Assembly: GCF_028368975.1 (NCBI RefSeq)
Contig: NZ_JAQNDM010000002.1
Span: 2,552,007 to 2,616,006 of the forward strand
Reading direction: 5' to 3'
Length of the DNA stretch: 64,000 nucleotides
Source of the DNA: Stigmatella ashevillena
Lineage (GTDB): Bacteria; Myxococcota; Myxococcia; Myxococcales; Myxococcaceae
Shown: in pieces, positions 7,882-19,254 of the stretch
Numbering within the stretch: the stretch's first letter is position 1
Layout of the letters: every line of letters starts with the position of its first letter
The notes under the pieces: generated by a model
What the model saw: only the letters and a program-made list of their open reading frames with translations
What the model was told of the DNA's origin: nothing
Databases searched by the model: none
Made by a program: the position numbers and the translations under genes

Positions 7882-9251
7882 TGCGATTCCCTCCTCCCCA
7901 TGGCCGTGGGCGCGGCAGGCGCATGGGGGGCCCTCCCAGCCGCTTTCACGGCCCCTGGCGAATGACGCACCTGGGCCACTACATCCGGGCGCGCCTGCAC
8001 CGACGGATCTTCGTGTGGTTCGGGCTGTCCATCCTCGCCACGGGCGTGATGGTGGCCACGGTGATGAACCTGATGGGGGGCTCGTCCTGGAGCCAGGAGG
8101 CGGACCGCGCCCGGCGCTTCGCCAGCAACCGCTTCGCCGAGGTGTGGGACTTGCCCGAACGGCGGGAAGCCCTCGTCCAGGGCATTGCCCAGGACCTGGA
8201 CGTGGACCTGGAGCTGAGAAACACCTCGGGGGAGCTGCTGAGCCGAGCGGGCGAGCCCTGTCCCAAGCCGGACTTCACCATGGAGGTGGTCCGGGAGGGC
8301 GCTCCACTGGGTTCCCTGCAAGCCTGTTACTGGCACTTGCGGCCCCGGAACCCCGCGCGTTTCCTCCCCTTGCTGATTTCCGGGGTGATGTTGTGGATCC
8401 TCTCGGGCGCCATTGCCCGGCGGCTGACGCGTCCCATGGATGACCTGGTCCGAGCCGTGAGCGCCCTGGGGGAAGGGAAGCTGGAGACCCGGGCCCACCT
8501 GGGCCGGGCCGCCACGAGTGAAATCCGCGTGCTCGCGGTCGCCTTCAACGACATGGCCGCCCGCATCGAGCGGCAGATGGCCGATCAGCGCGAGCTCCTC
8601 GCCACGGTGTCCCATGAGCTGCGCACCCCCCTGGCCCACCTGCGGGTCCTCACGGAGATCCTCCGAGAGGGAGGCACCCCCGCAGAGACGCTGGATCAGG
8701 TCGATCGCGAAGTCGTCGAGTTGGATGCGCTGGTGGGCGAGTTGCTCGCCAGCTCCCGGCTGGAGTTCGGCCAGGTGACGCCTCGCCCGCTGGAGGGCAA
8801 GGAGCTGGCGGCACGGGCGCTGGAGCGAACCGGAATGCCGGCAGAGCTGCTGTCCGCGGAGACGGAGGACACCGCCTTGACCGGGGATGCCACGCTGCTC
8901 GGCCGCGCTCTCGCCAACCTGCTGGACAATGCCCGCAAGCATGCAGGGGGCGCGGCGGCGCTGCGGCTCATCGAGCGGGACGGCCTGCTGGCCTTCTGTG
9001 TGGAGGATCAGGGCCTCGGGCTTCAGCCCGGAGAGGAGACGCGCATCTTCGCGCCCTTCTATCGGAAAGACCGGGGCGGCGAGGCGCGTGAGGCAGGTTC
9101 ACTCGGCCTCGGGCTGGCCCTGGTCCAGCGCATCGCCCGGGCCCACGGCGGCGAAGCCTTCGCGGAGAACCGCCTCGAGGGCGGAGCACGCGTGGGGTTC
9201 ACGGTGTCGAGGACAGGACCCGCCGCTCCCCGCCCTTCTCCTCCCGATTGA
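7881..9251 (+). CDS. Membrane sensor histidine kinase (CpxA-like position)
   Basis: This is the 456-aa partner of the preceding response regulator. Two membrane helices (about residues 45-70 and 160-180) bracket a roughly 90-residue periplasmic domain. A HAMP linker, the dimerisation helix with the phosphoacceptor H245 in SHELRTP, and a HATPase domain follow: N box NLLDNARKHA, G1 EDQGLGL, then GSLGLGLALVQRIARAHGG. All catalytic blocks are intact, so it should autophosphorylate. The N-terminus before the first helix is Pro/Arg-rich; a later ATG in MTHLGHYIRARL is an alternative start. The gene ends 21 bp from a convergent lipoprotein gene. The signal is unknown; the Spy-like neighbour points to envelope stress. 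Confidence 0.94.
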   Translation: MRFPPPHGRGRGRRMGGPPSRFHGPWRMTHLGHYIRARLHRRIFVWFGLSILATGVMVATVMNLMGGSSWSQEADRARRFASNRFAEVWDLPERREALVQGIAQDLDVDLELRNTSGELLSRAGEPCPKPDFTMEVVREGAPLGSLQACYWHLRPRNPARFLPLLISGVMLWILSGAIARRLTRPMDDLVRAVSALGEGKLETRAHLGRAATSEIRVLAVAFNDMAARIERQMADQRELLATVSHELRTPLAHLRVLTEILREGGTPAETLDQVDREVVELDALVGELLASSRLEFGQVTPRPLEGKELAARALERTGMPAELLSAETEDTALTGDATLLGRALANLLDNARKHAGGAAALRLIERDGLLAFCVEDQGLGLQPGEETRIFAPFYRKDRGGEAREAGSLGLGLALVQRIARAHGGEAFAENRLEGGARVGFTVSRTGPAAPRPSPPD

Positions 9252-9272
9252 GCCGCGGGGACCCCTGGAGGA

Positions 9273-10079
9273 CTACCCCTTGTCGGCCGCGGAGAAGTCG
9301 AAGGACACCTCCGCGGGGGCGCCCTCTTTCACCGTGACTTCGGCCGTCTTGGTCCCCAACGTCTCATGCCACGCCTCGAGGGTGTACGAGCCGGCCGGCA
9401 CACCCTCCAGCGCGAAGACGCCCTCTTCGCGGGTGGTGACAAAGTACGGATGAGGGCTCACCGCCACGTAGGCCCGCATCCAGGGGTGCACGTCGCACTT
9501 GAGCTGGAGCAGTTCAACCTCCGCAGGCACGGGCTTCGTCACGGGAGGGGCGGATGGCGGCTGGGCCACGTTGAAGAGCGCCTTGGTTCCCAACATGCCC
9601 CGCACGTTGTGCATCGTGCCGTCGCTGTTCTTGATCTGCAGGGGCTGACCGGCCACGGCCCCCTGCACGCGAGGCTGGTAGCTGCACTTCTGCTGATCCA
9701 CGACGACGGGAGCCGTCACCGCCGCGGCGGCGCCCGGCACCGGGCCTCGCACGCGCACCAGCACGTTCTGGAGCTTGCCGTCCTTCACCAGCACGGACTG
9801 ATCCTTCAGGAGCATGCCCTCGCAGGCCGGATCCGCGCTCGGGGCCAGCTCCGCCGCCTCGGGCGGCGCGCCGTTGAACTTCACCACCCCGCGGATCGTC
9901 CCCCGGGAGGTGACGGGTTCTGGCACTGGCGCCGCGGGAGGTGTCGGCGCGGGGGCCGCCGTGCCCGCTCCCGGGGAAGGCGGGCTGGGAGGAGAGGCGG
10001 GCGCCTCGTTCTTGCAGGCGGGAAAAATCGCCAGTCCCGAGACCCCCAGCACCGCGAGGCCAAGCGTGCGCAACGTCAT
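9273..10079 (-). CDS. Lipoprotein with cupredoxin-like/carboxypeptidase-regulatory domain
   Basis: The 268-aa product has a lipoprotein signal (hydrophobic residues 4-20, FPAC at the cleavage point) and a Pro/Ala-rich spacer. Two beta domains follow: a first one with GVVKFNGAPPEA, and a plastocyanin-like segment with LKCDVHPWMRAYVAVSPHPYF leading into a GVPAGSYTLEAWHETLG repeat. The CxxHPWM pattern with nearby histidine is a candidate copper or haem-accessory site. Such proteins are often encoded next to cytochrome oxidase genes. Here the upstream gene, 34 bp away on the same strand, is heme O synthase, so a periplasmic role in oxidase biogenesis or electron transfer is reasonable but inferred. 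The start at 10079 was chosen for the signal peptide. Confidence 0.75.
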   Translation of the reverse strand: MTLRTLGLAVLGVSGLAIFPACKNEAPASPPSPPSPGAGTAAPAPTPPAAPVPEPVTSRGTIRGVVKFNGAPPEAAELAPSADPACEGMLLKDQSVLVKDGKLQNVLVRVRGPVPGAAAAVTAPVVVDQQKCSYQPRVQGAVAGQPLQIKNSDGTMHNVRGMLGTKALFNVAQPPSAPPVTKPVPAEVELLQLKCDVHPWMRAYVAVSPHPYFVTTREEGVFALEGVPAGSYTLEAWHETLGTKTAEVTVKEGAPAEVSFDFSAADKG

Positions 10080-10113
10080 GTGAGAACTCCTCACCCCAGA
10101 GCGGAAAGGTCCG

Positions 10114-11004
10114 CTACTGCCAACCACCGATGCCGGTATCGAGCGCCATCGCGGCAAACAAGCCCGTGAGGTAGAGCAGCGAATAGAAGAAGGTCTGGCG
10201 GGCCCAGGGCTTGCCCATCTGCCGGAAGAAACCCCACGCGCCCAGCGCCATGAACCCCAGTCCGAGCACCACTGCCGCGGCCAGATACCATCCCCCGGCG
10301 ATATGGAGCTGGTACGGCAGGAGCGTCATCGGCACCAGCGCCACCAGGTAGAGGACAATCTGAGCCCGGCTGGACTCGTCCCCATGCTCCAGGGGCACGG
10401 ACTTGAGGCCCGCGGCGGCGTACTCCTCCTTGCGGAAGAGGGCGATGGCCAGGAAGTGGGGAATTTGCCAGAGGAAGAGAATGGAGAAGAGGACGAACCC
10501 TCCCGCATCCACCACCCCCGTGACGGCCGTCCAGCCCATCAACGGAGGCAACGCCCCTGGCACCGCGCCCACCAGCATGGCCGCGGAGGTGCGCGCCTTG
10601 AGCGGTGTGTAGACGAGCACGTAGCTCAGCAACGCCGCCAGCCCGAGCAGGGCGGTGAGCAGGTTGGCCCCCAGGGCCAGGGCTGGCAGCGACACGGCCG
10701 CCAAGGACAACCCGAACCACAGCGCCACCCCAGGCTCCATGCGTCCGGAGGGCAGCGGGCGATTCGTGGTGCGCGCCATGAAGCGGTCACTGTGGCGCTC
10801 GAGGTAGCAGTTGAGGGCGTTGGCGGAGGCCACGGTGCCCGAGGTGGCCAGCAGCGTCACCAGGACGCGCGAGAAGTCCAGATGGCCTGGGGCCAGCCAC
10901 ACGCCCCCCGCGGTGGTGGCGAGCACGAGACTCGACAGCCGAGGCTTGGTGAGGGACAGCAAGTCCGACGCCGTGGTCGACAGGCTCACAGCTGGCGCGC
11001 TCAC
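10114..11004 (-). CDS. ctaB: Protoheme IX farnesyltransferase (heme O synthase)
   Basis: This polytopic UbiA-family prenyltransferase transfers a farnesyl group from FPP to heme B, making heme O for terminal oxidases. About eight or nine membrane helices are visible. The first allylic-diphosphate motif is NCYLERHSDRFMARTTNRPLPSG, where the usual first Asp is replaced by Glu while the second Asp is kept; the TNRPLPSG signature is intact. The GTG at 11004 (GGAG five bases upstream) gives MSAPAVSLSTTASDLLSLTKPRL, the expected N-terminus, and 296 aa; an ATG at 11070 would add an unlikely leader. It leads into the cupredoxin-like lipoprotein gene, consistent with an oxidase-assembly unit; no oxidase subunit gene is in the window. 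Confidence 0.94.
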   Translation of the reverse strand: MSAPAVSLSTTASDLLSLTKPRLSSLVLATTAGGVWLAPGHLDFSRVLVTLLATSGTVASANALNCYLERHSDRFMARTTNRPLPSGRMEPGVALWFGLSLAAVSLPALALGANLLTALLGLAALLSYVLVYTPLKARTSAAMLVGAVPGALPPLMGWTAVTGVVDAGGFVLFSILFLWQIPHFLAIALFRKEEYAAAGLKSVPLEHGDESSRAQIVLYLVALVPMTLLPYQLHIAGGWYLAAAVVLGLGFMALGAWGFFRQMGKPWARQTFFYSLLYLTGLFAAMALDTGIGGWQ

Positions 11005-11161
11005 GCAGACTCCAGGATGGGGGCTCGACAGCCTTGCTGCCGACGCGGTGAACGGAGGGTAGGACAGCACCCCCTACCCTGCACAACCCCTCCCATACAG
11101 CCATCAGCGGCGGCCCGCAAGCGGAGCGCATCAGCCCCGCTTGTGGGGAGCAACGGAAGCG

Positions 11162-13525
11162 CTACCCGCCCGAGGCGAGCCGCTGCGCATCGGTGGCGTA
11201 CTCGCCCTTCGGATCACGCTTGAGGTACTCCTGCGCGAGCGCCCGGGTCTTGTCGCTCTGCTTGCGGTCCTTGCTGAGCGCCGACGCGTAGAAGTAGTAG
11301 GCCGGGCTGTAGTTCTCGTCCGCGTTGAGCGCCTTCTGGTAGGTCTCCTCGGCCTTCGCCGCATCGCCCTTGCCCTGGAAGACACGGCCCAGCTCCGTGA
11401 AGGCCAGCGCGGCCCGGTCGGATTGGCCCACGAACTCCTGGCTGGCCTTCTCGAGCTGCTCCTGGGCCTTGTCCCACTCGGAACGCTCCCGATAGATGCC
11501 GCCCATGGCCAGCCGCGCCTCGGGGTTCTTGGCCTTCGGATCCTTCACCGCGCGCTGGTACTGGGTGATCGCGTCGTCGAGCTTGCCCTGGCGGCGGTAG
11601 GCGTTGCCGAGCATCACCACCAGCTTGGGGCTGTCACCCATCGTCCGCAGGGCGGTGGTGAGCGCCTCGGCGGCCTCTTTCTCGCCTCCCTGCTTGCCCA
11701 TGAGCGCCTTGGCCAGCTCCACGTGGAATTGAGCGCGCGAGCTGTCCATCTTGATGGCCTTGCGCATCTCCTCCGCCGCGGCGTCGATCTGGCCCTCGGC
11801 GAGCAGGCGGCGACCCTTGATGAGCAGCAGTTCCGGGTTGGCCTTGTCGAGCGCGAACCCGTCCTGCTCGGCCTTGAGCATGTCCGCGCGCGCCTTGTCC
11901 TTGTCCACCGGCACGCCGGTCGCCTCGGAGAGCTTCGCCTGAACGTCCGGCTTGAGCGTGGCCATGGACGCGGACACGCGGCTCACCAGCAGCGAGCGCG
12001 CCAGCTGCGCGGCGGCCAGCTGCCGCGGCGACGGCGGCGGGTCGGCCACCAGGAGCTTCTTGAGCATCGTCGACGCCATCTCGAAGTTGGGCTCATCCTG
12101 CTCCAGGATCAACAGCCCCTTGCCCAGCAACGACTCCGGGTGGTCCTTCTCGTAGCGCAGGGCAAAATCATACTTCTGCCAGGCCACGGCATCCTGGCCG
12201 AGACGGCGGTACGCGGCGCCCAGGCTCGCGTAGATGCGCGGGTCGTCCGGAGAGAGCCCCTGGGCCTTCTCCAGGTTGTCGCGTGCGTGCTCCAGGTCAC
12301 CCGCGTTCATCTGCACCAGGCCCAGCGTGAGGTAGAGCAGGGAGCTGGCCTTGCCCTCCGCATCGAACGTCTTCACGCGGGCCTCAAGCTCACCCAGGCC
12401 TTCCTTGCCCTTGCCCCCGTACGTCTTGATGAGGGCCTCGGCGGCATAGAGGTGGGAGCTGACTTCGGTCCCCTTCTTCGCCGCCGCCAGATGCTCCTCG
12501 GCCCGGCGGCGCGCGTCGTCTCCGCCTCCGTGCTCACCCCAGCGGATGGCGTAGGCGTAGGCCAGATAGCCGTGCGCGGCGGTCCCGTCCGGGTACACCT
12601 CGAGCGCCTTGTCGGCGGCCTCGCACGCCTTCTTGTAAGAATCGAAGGAGTCGTGCTTGAGCTGCTCGGTGGCGATGTCCAGGCTCTTCTTGTACTCGAG
12701 GTTGTTCTGCTTCGTCCGGCTCGAGATCACGGAGTAGCTGACGACGGACGCCACGATCACCACGGCCAGCCCCAGCGTGATGTACTTGCTGGAACTGTTC
12801 TGCTTCGAGCGGCGACGCGGGCTGGCATCGTCGTCGTCATCGGTGTCGACGTCATCCTCTTCTACGACGACAGGACGCCGCGGGGTGGGCGCCACCGGGC
12901 GCGCCACATTCTCCGTGCGGACAGGCGTGCCGTTGGGGCGAGCCACCGGCATGCCCGAGGGCACAGGCTGCGCCTGCACGGGCGCGGCGGCCACGGGCGC
13001 AGGGGCCACCGGCACCGCCGCCACGGGCGCGACAGCCACGGGCGCAGGGGCCACAGGCGCCACGGGCGCGGCGACGGGCGCAGGGGCCGCGGGCTTCGGC
13101 AGCTCCACCTTGTATTGCTGGATGAGCGAGAGCGTGTCCGAGTCGTTCGGATCCGCCTGCCAGGCCTTCAGCAGGTTGGCCTTTCCAGGCTCAGGCTCGC
13201 CCGTCTTGAGTTGCAGGGAGCCGGCCATGCGCAGGGCCGCCTTGTCCGCAGGCTGAACCTGAAGGGCGCTGAGGGCTTCCTCCAGCGCCTTCTTGTCCTT
13301 GCCCTGCTCGGCGTAGACGCGGGCCAGCAGCAGGCGGGGGTCGGATGCATTGGGGTGGGCTTTCACGCCCTTCTTGCATACGACCATCGCCTCCATGAAA
13401 CGGCCCATGCCCAGGTATGCCTCGGCAAGGGGCTTGTACGCGTCGGACGACGGATCGGCAGCGAATGCGTGCTCTAGCTTGGCAAGCTCGGCCGGGCTCA
13501 ACGTCTTCGAAAGTGAGGTAGACAT
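11162..13525 (-). CDS. Membrane-anchored TPR protein (787 aa)
   Basis: The N-terminal part (residues 1-130) holds TPR-like helices, followed by a Pro/Ala/Val-rich linker (about 143-215) and an acidic patch (VEEDDVDTDDDDD). One membrane helix (about 248-268, LGLAVVIVASVVSYSVI) is preceded by RRRSKQ, which predicts the N-terminus in the cytoplasm. The remaining 500 residues are many further TPR units, so this is a two-sided scaffold. TPR proteins mediate protein-protein contacts; no enzyme domain is present. The gene diverges from tRNA-Ala. It could organise a complex across the inner membrane, for example in motility or envelope assembly, but nothing in the sequence says which. The ATG at 13525 follows GGAATG-type purines only weakly. 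Confidence 0.85.
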   Translation of the reverse strand: MSTSLSKTLSPAELAKLEHAFAADPSSDAYKPLAEAYLGMGRFMEAMVVCKKGVKAHPNASDPRLLLARVYAEQGKDKKALEEALSALQVQPADKAALRMAGSLQLKTGEPEPGKANLLKAWQADPNDSDTLSLIQQYKVELPKPAAPAPVAAPVAPVAPAPVAVAPVAAVPVAPAPVAAAPVQAQPVPSGMPVARPNGTPVRTENVARPVAPTPRRPVVVEEDDVDTDDDDDASPRRRSKQNSSSKYITLGLAVVIVASVVSYSVISSRTKQNNLEYKKSLDIATEQLKHDSFDSYKKACEAADKALEVYPDGTAAHGYLAYAYAIRWGEHGGGDDARRRAEEHLAAAKKGTEVSSHLYAAEALIKTYGGKGKEGLGELEARVKTFDAEGKASSLLYLTLGLVQMNAGDLEHARDNLEKAQGLSPDDPRIYASLGAAYRRLGQDAVAWQKYDFALRYEKDHPESLLGKGLLILEQDEPNFEMASTMLKKLLVADPPPSPRQLAAAQLARSLLVSRVSASMATLKPDVQAKLSEATGVPVDKDKARADMLKAEQDGFALDKANPELLLIKGRRLLAEGQIDAAAEEMRKAIKMDSSRAQFHVELAKALMGKQGGEKEAAEALTTALRTMGDSPKLVVMLGNAYRRQGKLDDAITQYQRAVKDPKAKNPEARLAMGGIYRERSEWDKAQEQLEKASQEFVGQSDRAALAFTELGRVFQGKGDAAKAEETYQKALNADENYSPAYYFYASALSKDRKQSDKTRALAQEYLKRDPKGEYATDAQRLASGG

Positions 13526-13612
13526 TCCGGGAAATACGCCTGAGAAGGAGAGTTTTTATGACACCCGCCTCGCTGCGCGTCAAATGTAGATAAGAGGTCG
13601 GACACCTGCTGC

Positions 13613-13641
13613 TTGACAGCACCACACGTGTCCGGTATCTC
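13613..13641 (+). promoter_or_regulatory. Sigma-70-type promoter for tRNA-Ala
   Basis: TTGACA at 13613-13618 and TATCTC at 13636-13641 are separated by 17 bp, a perfect -35 box and fair -10 box. The expected start near 13648 would give a leader of about 60 bases before the tRNA. Confidence 0.7.
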
Positions 13642-13706
13642 GCCCCTCACTTCGACAGGCCTTCGCGGGCCTATCGAGGGGTAGCCAACAGTCCCAGTCG
13701 CACTCC

Positions 13707-13779
<73 letters not shown>

Positions 13780-13790
13780 CTCGGTAGACG

Positions 13791-13820
13791 AAGGGCCTCA
13801 CTGGAGACAGTGAGGCCCTT
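13791..13820 (+). terminator. Rho-independent terminator of tRNA-Ala
   Basis: AAGGGCCTCACTG (13791-13803) pairs base for base with CAGTGAGGCCCTT (13808-13820) around a GAGA tetraloop. The arm ends in TT and only a weak T run follows. It starts 11 bases after the tRNA. Confidence 0.85.
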
Positions 13821-13875
13821 TGCATTTGGGCCACAACCGAATTGCAAAGCCCCCCCGCTTTGTTATCCGGGGCCG

Positions 13876-14472
13876 ATGACCGAACAGCCCTCGCTCTCGC
13901 TCCCTGCCCGGCTCTGGCTGGCGTTCCTGTGTTTCTGGCGCGTTCTGGTATCCCGCCCCTTTGCCCAGGCCGTCTGGCCCCTGAGTGAGTCCTACGACTC
14001 GGGCAAGTTGGTCTCGGGCGCTCCGCCCCCCGCCGCCCTTCCCTCGCCCACGCCCCCCAAGGCGGCGCCTCCCGCCCTCCCGCCCGAGCGCGAGCACGCC
14101 TCCGCCCTGGCGCTGCTGTCCATGCTCCAGCGCGAGGGGCGCCTCGTGGACTTCCTTCAGGAGAACGTGGCCGCCTTCTCGGACGCCGAGGTAGGTGCCG
14201 CCGCGCGCATCGTCCATGAGGGTTGCCGCAAGGTGGTGAAGCAGTATCTCACCTTGGAGCCTGTCCTGCCGGAGACGGAAGGCGCCAGCGTCACCGTTCC
14301 CCAGGGCTTCGATGCGCACCGCATCCGCCTCACCGGCAACGTCGCCGGCCAACCCCCCCACGCCGGTGCGCTCAAGCACCACGGCTGGGTGACCAAGGAG
14401 GTGAAGTTCCCCTCGGTCAGCCCCGCGCTGGATCCACGGGTTCTGGCCCCCGCTGAAGTCGAGCTTGCCTGA
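13876..14472 (+). CDS. DUF2760 protein, partner of Hsp70 pair
   Basis: The 198-aa product has an amphipathic N-terminal segment (LPARLWLAFLCFWRVLVSRPFA), a Pro/Ala-rich linker (about 50-75) and a compact C-terminal domain. That domain carries LLSMLQREGRLVDFLQENV, ARIVHEGCRKVV, TVPQGFDAHRIRLTGNV and a PAEVEL ending, the DUF2760 pattern. The biochemical role of this domain is not established. It is followed after 26 bp by two Hsp70-family genes on the same strand, and the co-occurrence suggests a client-recognition or cofactor role for those chaperones. The N-terminal helix might attach it to the membrane. The start at 13876 lacks a strong ribosome site. Confidence 0.8.
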   Translation: MTEQPSLSLPARLWLAFLCFWRVLVSRPFAQAVWPLSESYDSGKLVSGAPPPAALPSPTPPKAAPPALPPEREHASALALLSMLQREGRLVDFLQENVAAFSDAEVGAAARIVHEGCRKVVKQYLTLEPVLPETEGASVTVPQGFDAHRIRLTGNVAGQPPHAGALKHHGWVTKEVKFPSVSPALDPRVLAPAEVELA

Positions 14473-14498
14473 CCCTCGCCAAGGAGCTCCGCCCATCT

Positions 14499-16352
<1,854 letters not shown>

Positions 16353-16373
16353 GAAGCACCGCACGGGAGACTT

Positions 16374-19151
16374 ATGCGCATCGTCGGCATCGATCTGGGC
16401 ACCACTCACTGCGCGGTCGCATCGGTGGACCCCGCTCTCGGGACGGGCGCTCCCATCGAGGACTTCCCCATCCCCCAGCTCGTGAGGCAGGGGGAGGTGG
16501 CCCCGCGCGCCCTGCTCCCCTCCTGCATCTACATCCCCGCGGGCCACGAGCTGGCCGGGGAATCGCTCCAGCTTCCGTGGGGAGACGCAGGCCCCTGCGT
16601 GGTGGGCGAGTTTGCCCGGTGGCAGGGCGCCCGTGTCCCTGGGCGCCTGGTGGCCTCCGCGAAGAGCTGGCTGTGCCACCCGGGGGTGGACCGATCCGCG
16701 CCCATCCTCCCCTGGGGGGCTCCGGCGGACGTGGCCAAGCTCTCCCCCGTGGAGGCCAGCGCCCTGCTGCTGTCCCACATGGCCCAGGCCTGGAACGCCG
16801 CCCACCCCCAGGTGCCCCTCGCCCAGCAGGAAGTCGTCATCACCGTTCCCGCCTCCTTCGATGAGGCGGCACGCGCCCTCACCGTGAGCGCGGCGCGCAA
16901 GGCGGGCCTGGAGAAATTCACCCTCCTGGAGGAGCCCCAGGCGGCCTTCTACGACTACACCGCCCGGCACCGCTCGGACCTGGCCCGCGTGCTGGCGGAC
17001 GTGCGGCTCGTGCTGGTGGTGGACGTGGGGGGCGGCACCACGGACTTCACCCTCGTCCACGCGGGCGTCTCCCCCGAGGGGCCCATGCTCCGGCGTCTGG
17101 CCGTGGGCGAGCACCTGATGCTGGGGGGCGACAACATGGACGCCGCCCTGGCCCGCCGGGTGGAGGAGAAGCTCTTTCCGGAGGGCCGCCGCCTCTCCGC
17201 GACCCAATGGACCCAGGCCATCCAGGCCGCTCGTACCGCCAAGGAAGCCCTGCTCGGCCGGGAGCCCCCGGAGCGCTACGGTGTCTCGCTGGTGGCCGAG
17301 GGCAGCCGACTCCTGGGAGGCGCCCTGTCCACGGAGCTGTCCCGCGCGGAGGCGGAGGCGCTCGTGCTCGATGGCTTCTTCCCCCTGTCCGGCCCCGAGG
17401 AACGGCCCCGCCGCTCCGCGCGCATGGCCTTGCAAGAGCTGGGATTGCCGTACGCGCAAGACGCGGCGGTGACACGCCACCTCGCCGCGTTCCTCCACCA
17501 GCATGCGGCCGCCGGATTCTCGGCGCTGGGTGACAGCCCCGCCTCCCCCACCGCCCTGCCCCGCCCCGATGCGATTCTCCTCAACGGGGGCGTCTTCAAT
17601 TCTCCCCGTCTCTCCGAACGGCTGGTGGACGCTCTCTCCGCGTGGTGGCCCGGCGCCCCCCGCATCCCCCTGCTGCGCCACGATTCGCTGGAGAAGGCCG
17701 TGGCCCGAGGGGCGGCCTACTACGGGCTGGTGCGGCGTGGCCACGGCCTGCGCATCGGCGGTGGGGCGGCGCGCGCCTACTACGTGGGCCTGGAGCGTCC
17801 GGCCGACAGCAGCGAGCAGCCCGTGCTCTGCCTCATCCCCCGGGGCTTCGAGGAAGGGCAGGCGGTGGATCTCGGCGAGCGCCCCTTCACCCTCTCCCTG
17901 GGCAGGCCCGTGCAGTTCGCGCTCTACTCGACGACGAGCGATCGCATCGACAAGCCGGGCGACATCCTCCCCCTGGCCGAGGACCTCAAGCCGCTGCCGC
18001 CCATCCACACGCTTCTCAAGGGGGCCTCGGGCAAGTTGACGGAGGTGCCCGTGCACCTGCGGGCCGCGCTCACGGAGATTGGCACGCTGGAGCTGTTCTG
18101 CGTCTCCAACGTGGCGGACGAGCGCTGGCGGCTGGAGTTCGAGCTGCGGGGCTCGGGAGCTGGCAAGGACGTCACCGTCACCGAGTCCATGCCCGCGCGC
18201 TTCGCCGAGGCCAAGGAGAACGTGGAGCGCGTCTACGGCAACAAGCCGTTGCCCCTGGGTCCCAAGGACGTGAAGCAGCTCTCCAAGACGTTGGAGAAGG
18301 GGCTCGGCCCCCGCGACACCTGGCGCGTGCCCGTGCTGCGCGAACTCTGGAGTTCGCTCTTCGCGGGCGCCAGCAAGCGCCGCCGCTCGGCCGACCACGA
18401 GCGCGTCTTCTACAGCCTCGCCGGCTACACGTTGCGGCCCGGCTTCGGCTATCCGCTGGACCACTGGCGCGCGGAGCAGACCTTCGGACTCTTCGAGCAG
18501 CTCGTGCAGTTCCACACCGAGAAGGCGGTGTGGATCGAATACTGGGTCATGTGGCGGCGCATCGCGGGCGGCCTCACCGAGGCGCAGCAAGCCAAGCTCT
18601 GGGCCTACCTGGAGCCCCACCTGGCGCGCCGGGTGCCCCCCGAAGCGGCCCTCCCCGGCAAGGCCAAGGGCATCCAGCCCGAAGGCCTGGAGGAGATGGT
18701 GCGCGCCGCGGCCTCCCTGGAGCACCTGGAGGCCGCGCAGAAGACGGCGCTCGGGGGCTGGGTGGCCGCGCGTCTGAAAGCCGAGGCGAAATCCGGCGGG
18801 CCCTGGACCTGGGCCCTCGGCCGGTTGGGGGCTCGGGTGCCGCTCTACGGCAGTGGCCACAAGGTGGTGGATGTGGGCACCGCCGAGGCCTGGCTCACGC
18901 TGCTCCTGGAGTTGGATCTGCGCCGCATCGATGGCGCTCCCTTCGCGGCGGCCCAGCTCGCCCGGCTCACGGGAGACCGGACCCGCGACATCGACCCGGC
19001 GCTGCGGGCCCGGACGGCCCAGGCCCTCGCCACGGCCAGTGCCTCCACGACGTGGATCCGCATGGTGAATGAAGTGGTCGCCCTGGAGGCGGCCGATGAG
19101 GCCCGCGCCCTGGGAGACACCCTCCCCGCAGGCCTCAGCCTCTCTCCGTGA
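16374..19151 (+). CDS. Hsp70-family protein with DUF3731-like C-terminal extension (925 aa)
   Basis: The N-terminal half repeats the architecture of the preceding gene: IDLGTTHCAV at residues 5-14, the phosphate-2 loop from D217 (DVGGGTTDF), and LLNGGVFNSPRL. The C-terminal 320 residues are an added all-helical region beginning about LSKTLEKGLGPRDTWRVPVLRELW and containing FGYPLDHWRAEQTFGLFEQL and WVMWRRIAGGL, the style of the DUF3731 region found in some long Hsp70 relatives. Sequence similarity to the upstream Hsp70 (for example SAKSWL-CHPGVDRSAPILPW) shows old duplication. The extension could bind clients or the partner Hsp70. ATP hydrolysis should be possible since both phosphate loops are intact. 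The stop lies inside a small hairpin. Confidence 0.88.
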   Translation: MRIVGIDLGTTHCAVASVDPALGTGAPIEDFPIPQLVRQGEVAPRALLPSCIYIPAGHELAGESLQLPWGDAGPCVVGEFARWQGARVPGRLVASAKSWLCHPGVDRSAPILPWGAPADVAKLSPVEASALLLSHMAQAWNAAHPQVPLAQQEVVITVPASFDEAARALTVSAARKAGLEKFTLLEEPQAAFYDYTARHRSDLARVLADVRLVLVVDVGGGTTDFTLVHAGVSPEGPMLRRLAVGEHLMLGGDNMDAALARRVEEKLFPEGRRLSATQWTQAIQAARTAKEALLGREPPERYGVSLVAEGSRLLGGALSTELSRAEAEALVLDGFFPLSGPEERPRRSARMALQELGLPYAQDAAVTRHLAAFLHQHAAAGFSALGDSPASPTALPRPDAILLNGGVFNSPRLSERLVDALSAWWPGAPRIPLLRHDSLEKAVARGAAYYGLVRRGHGLRIGGGAARAYYVGLERPADSSEQPVLCLIPRGFEEGQAVDLGERPFTLSLGRPVQFALYSTTSDRIDKPGDILPLAEDLKPLPPIHTLLKGASGKLTEVPVHLRAALTEIGTLELFCVSNVADERWRLEFELRGSGAGKDVTVTESMPARFAEAKENVERVYGNKPLPLGPKDVKQLSKTLEKGLGPRDTWRVPVLRELWSSLFAGASKRRRSADHERVFYSLAGYTLRPGFGYPLDHWRAEQTFGLFEQLVQFHTEKAVWIEYWVMWRRIAGGLTEAQQAKLWAYLEPHLARRVPPEAALPGKAKGIQPEGLEEMVRAAASLEHLEAAQKTALGGWVAARLKAEAKSGGPWTWALGRLGARVPLYGSGHKVVDVGTAEAWLTLLLELDLRRIDGAPFAAAQLARLTGDRTRDIDPALRARTAQALATASASTTWIRMVNEVVALEAADEARALGDTLPAGLSLSP

Positions 19152-19166
19152 GCCCCTCCGGGCTCA
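19149..19166 (+). terminator. Hairpin at the end of the Hsp70 operon
   Basis: TGAGCCC (19149-19155) pairs with GGGCTCA (19160-19166) around CTCC, and the arm includes the stop codon. The stem is short with no T tract, but it lies where an operon end is expected, before a convergent gene. Confidence 0.4.
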
Positions 19167-19254
19167 TGGGACGCACCTCAACGGACAAAGCCCTCCTCAC
19201 AGGCCGGAGCCAGGCTCCAGCCGAGGGAAAGGGCTTGCCACTGAACAGCGCGCG

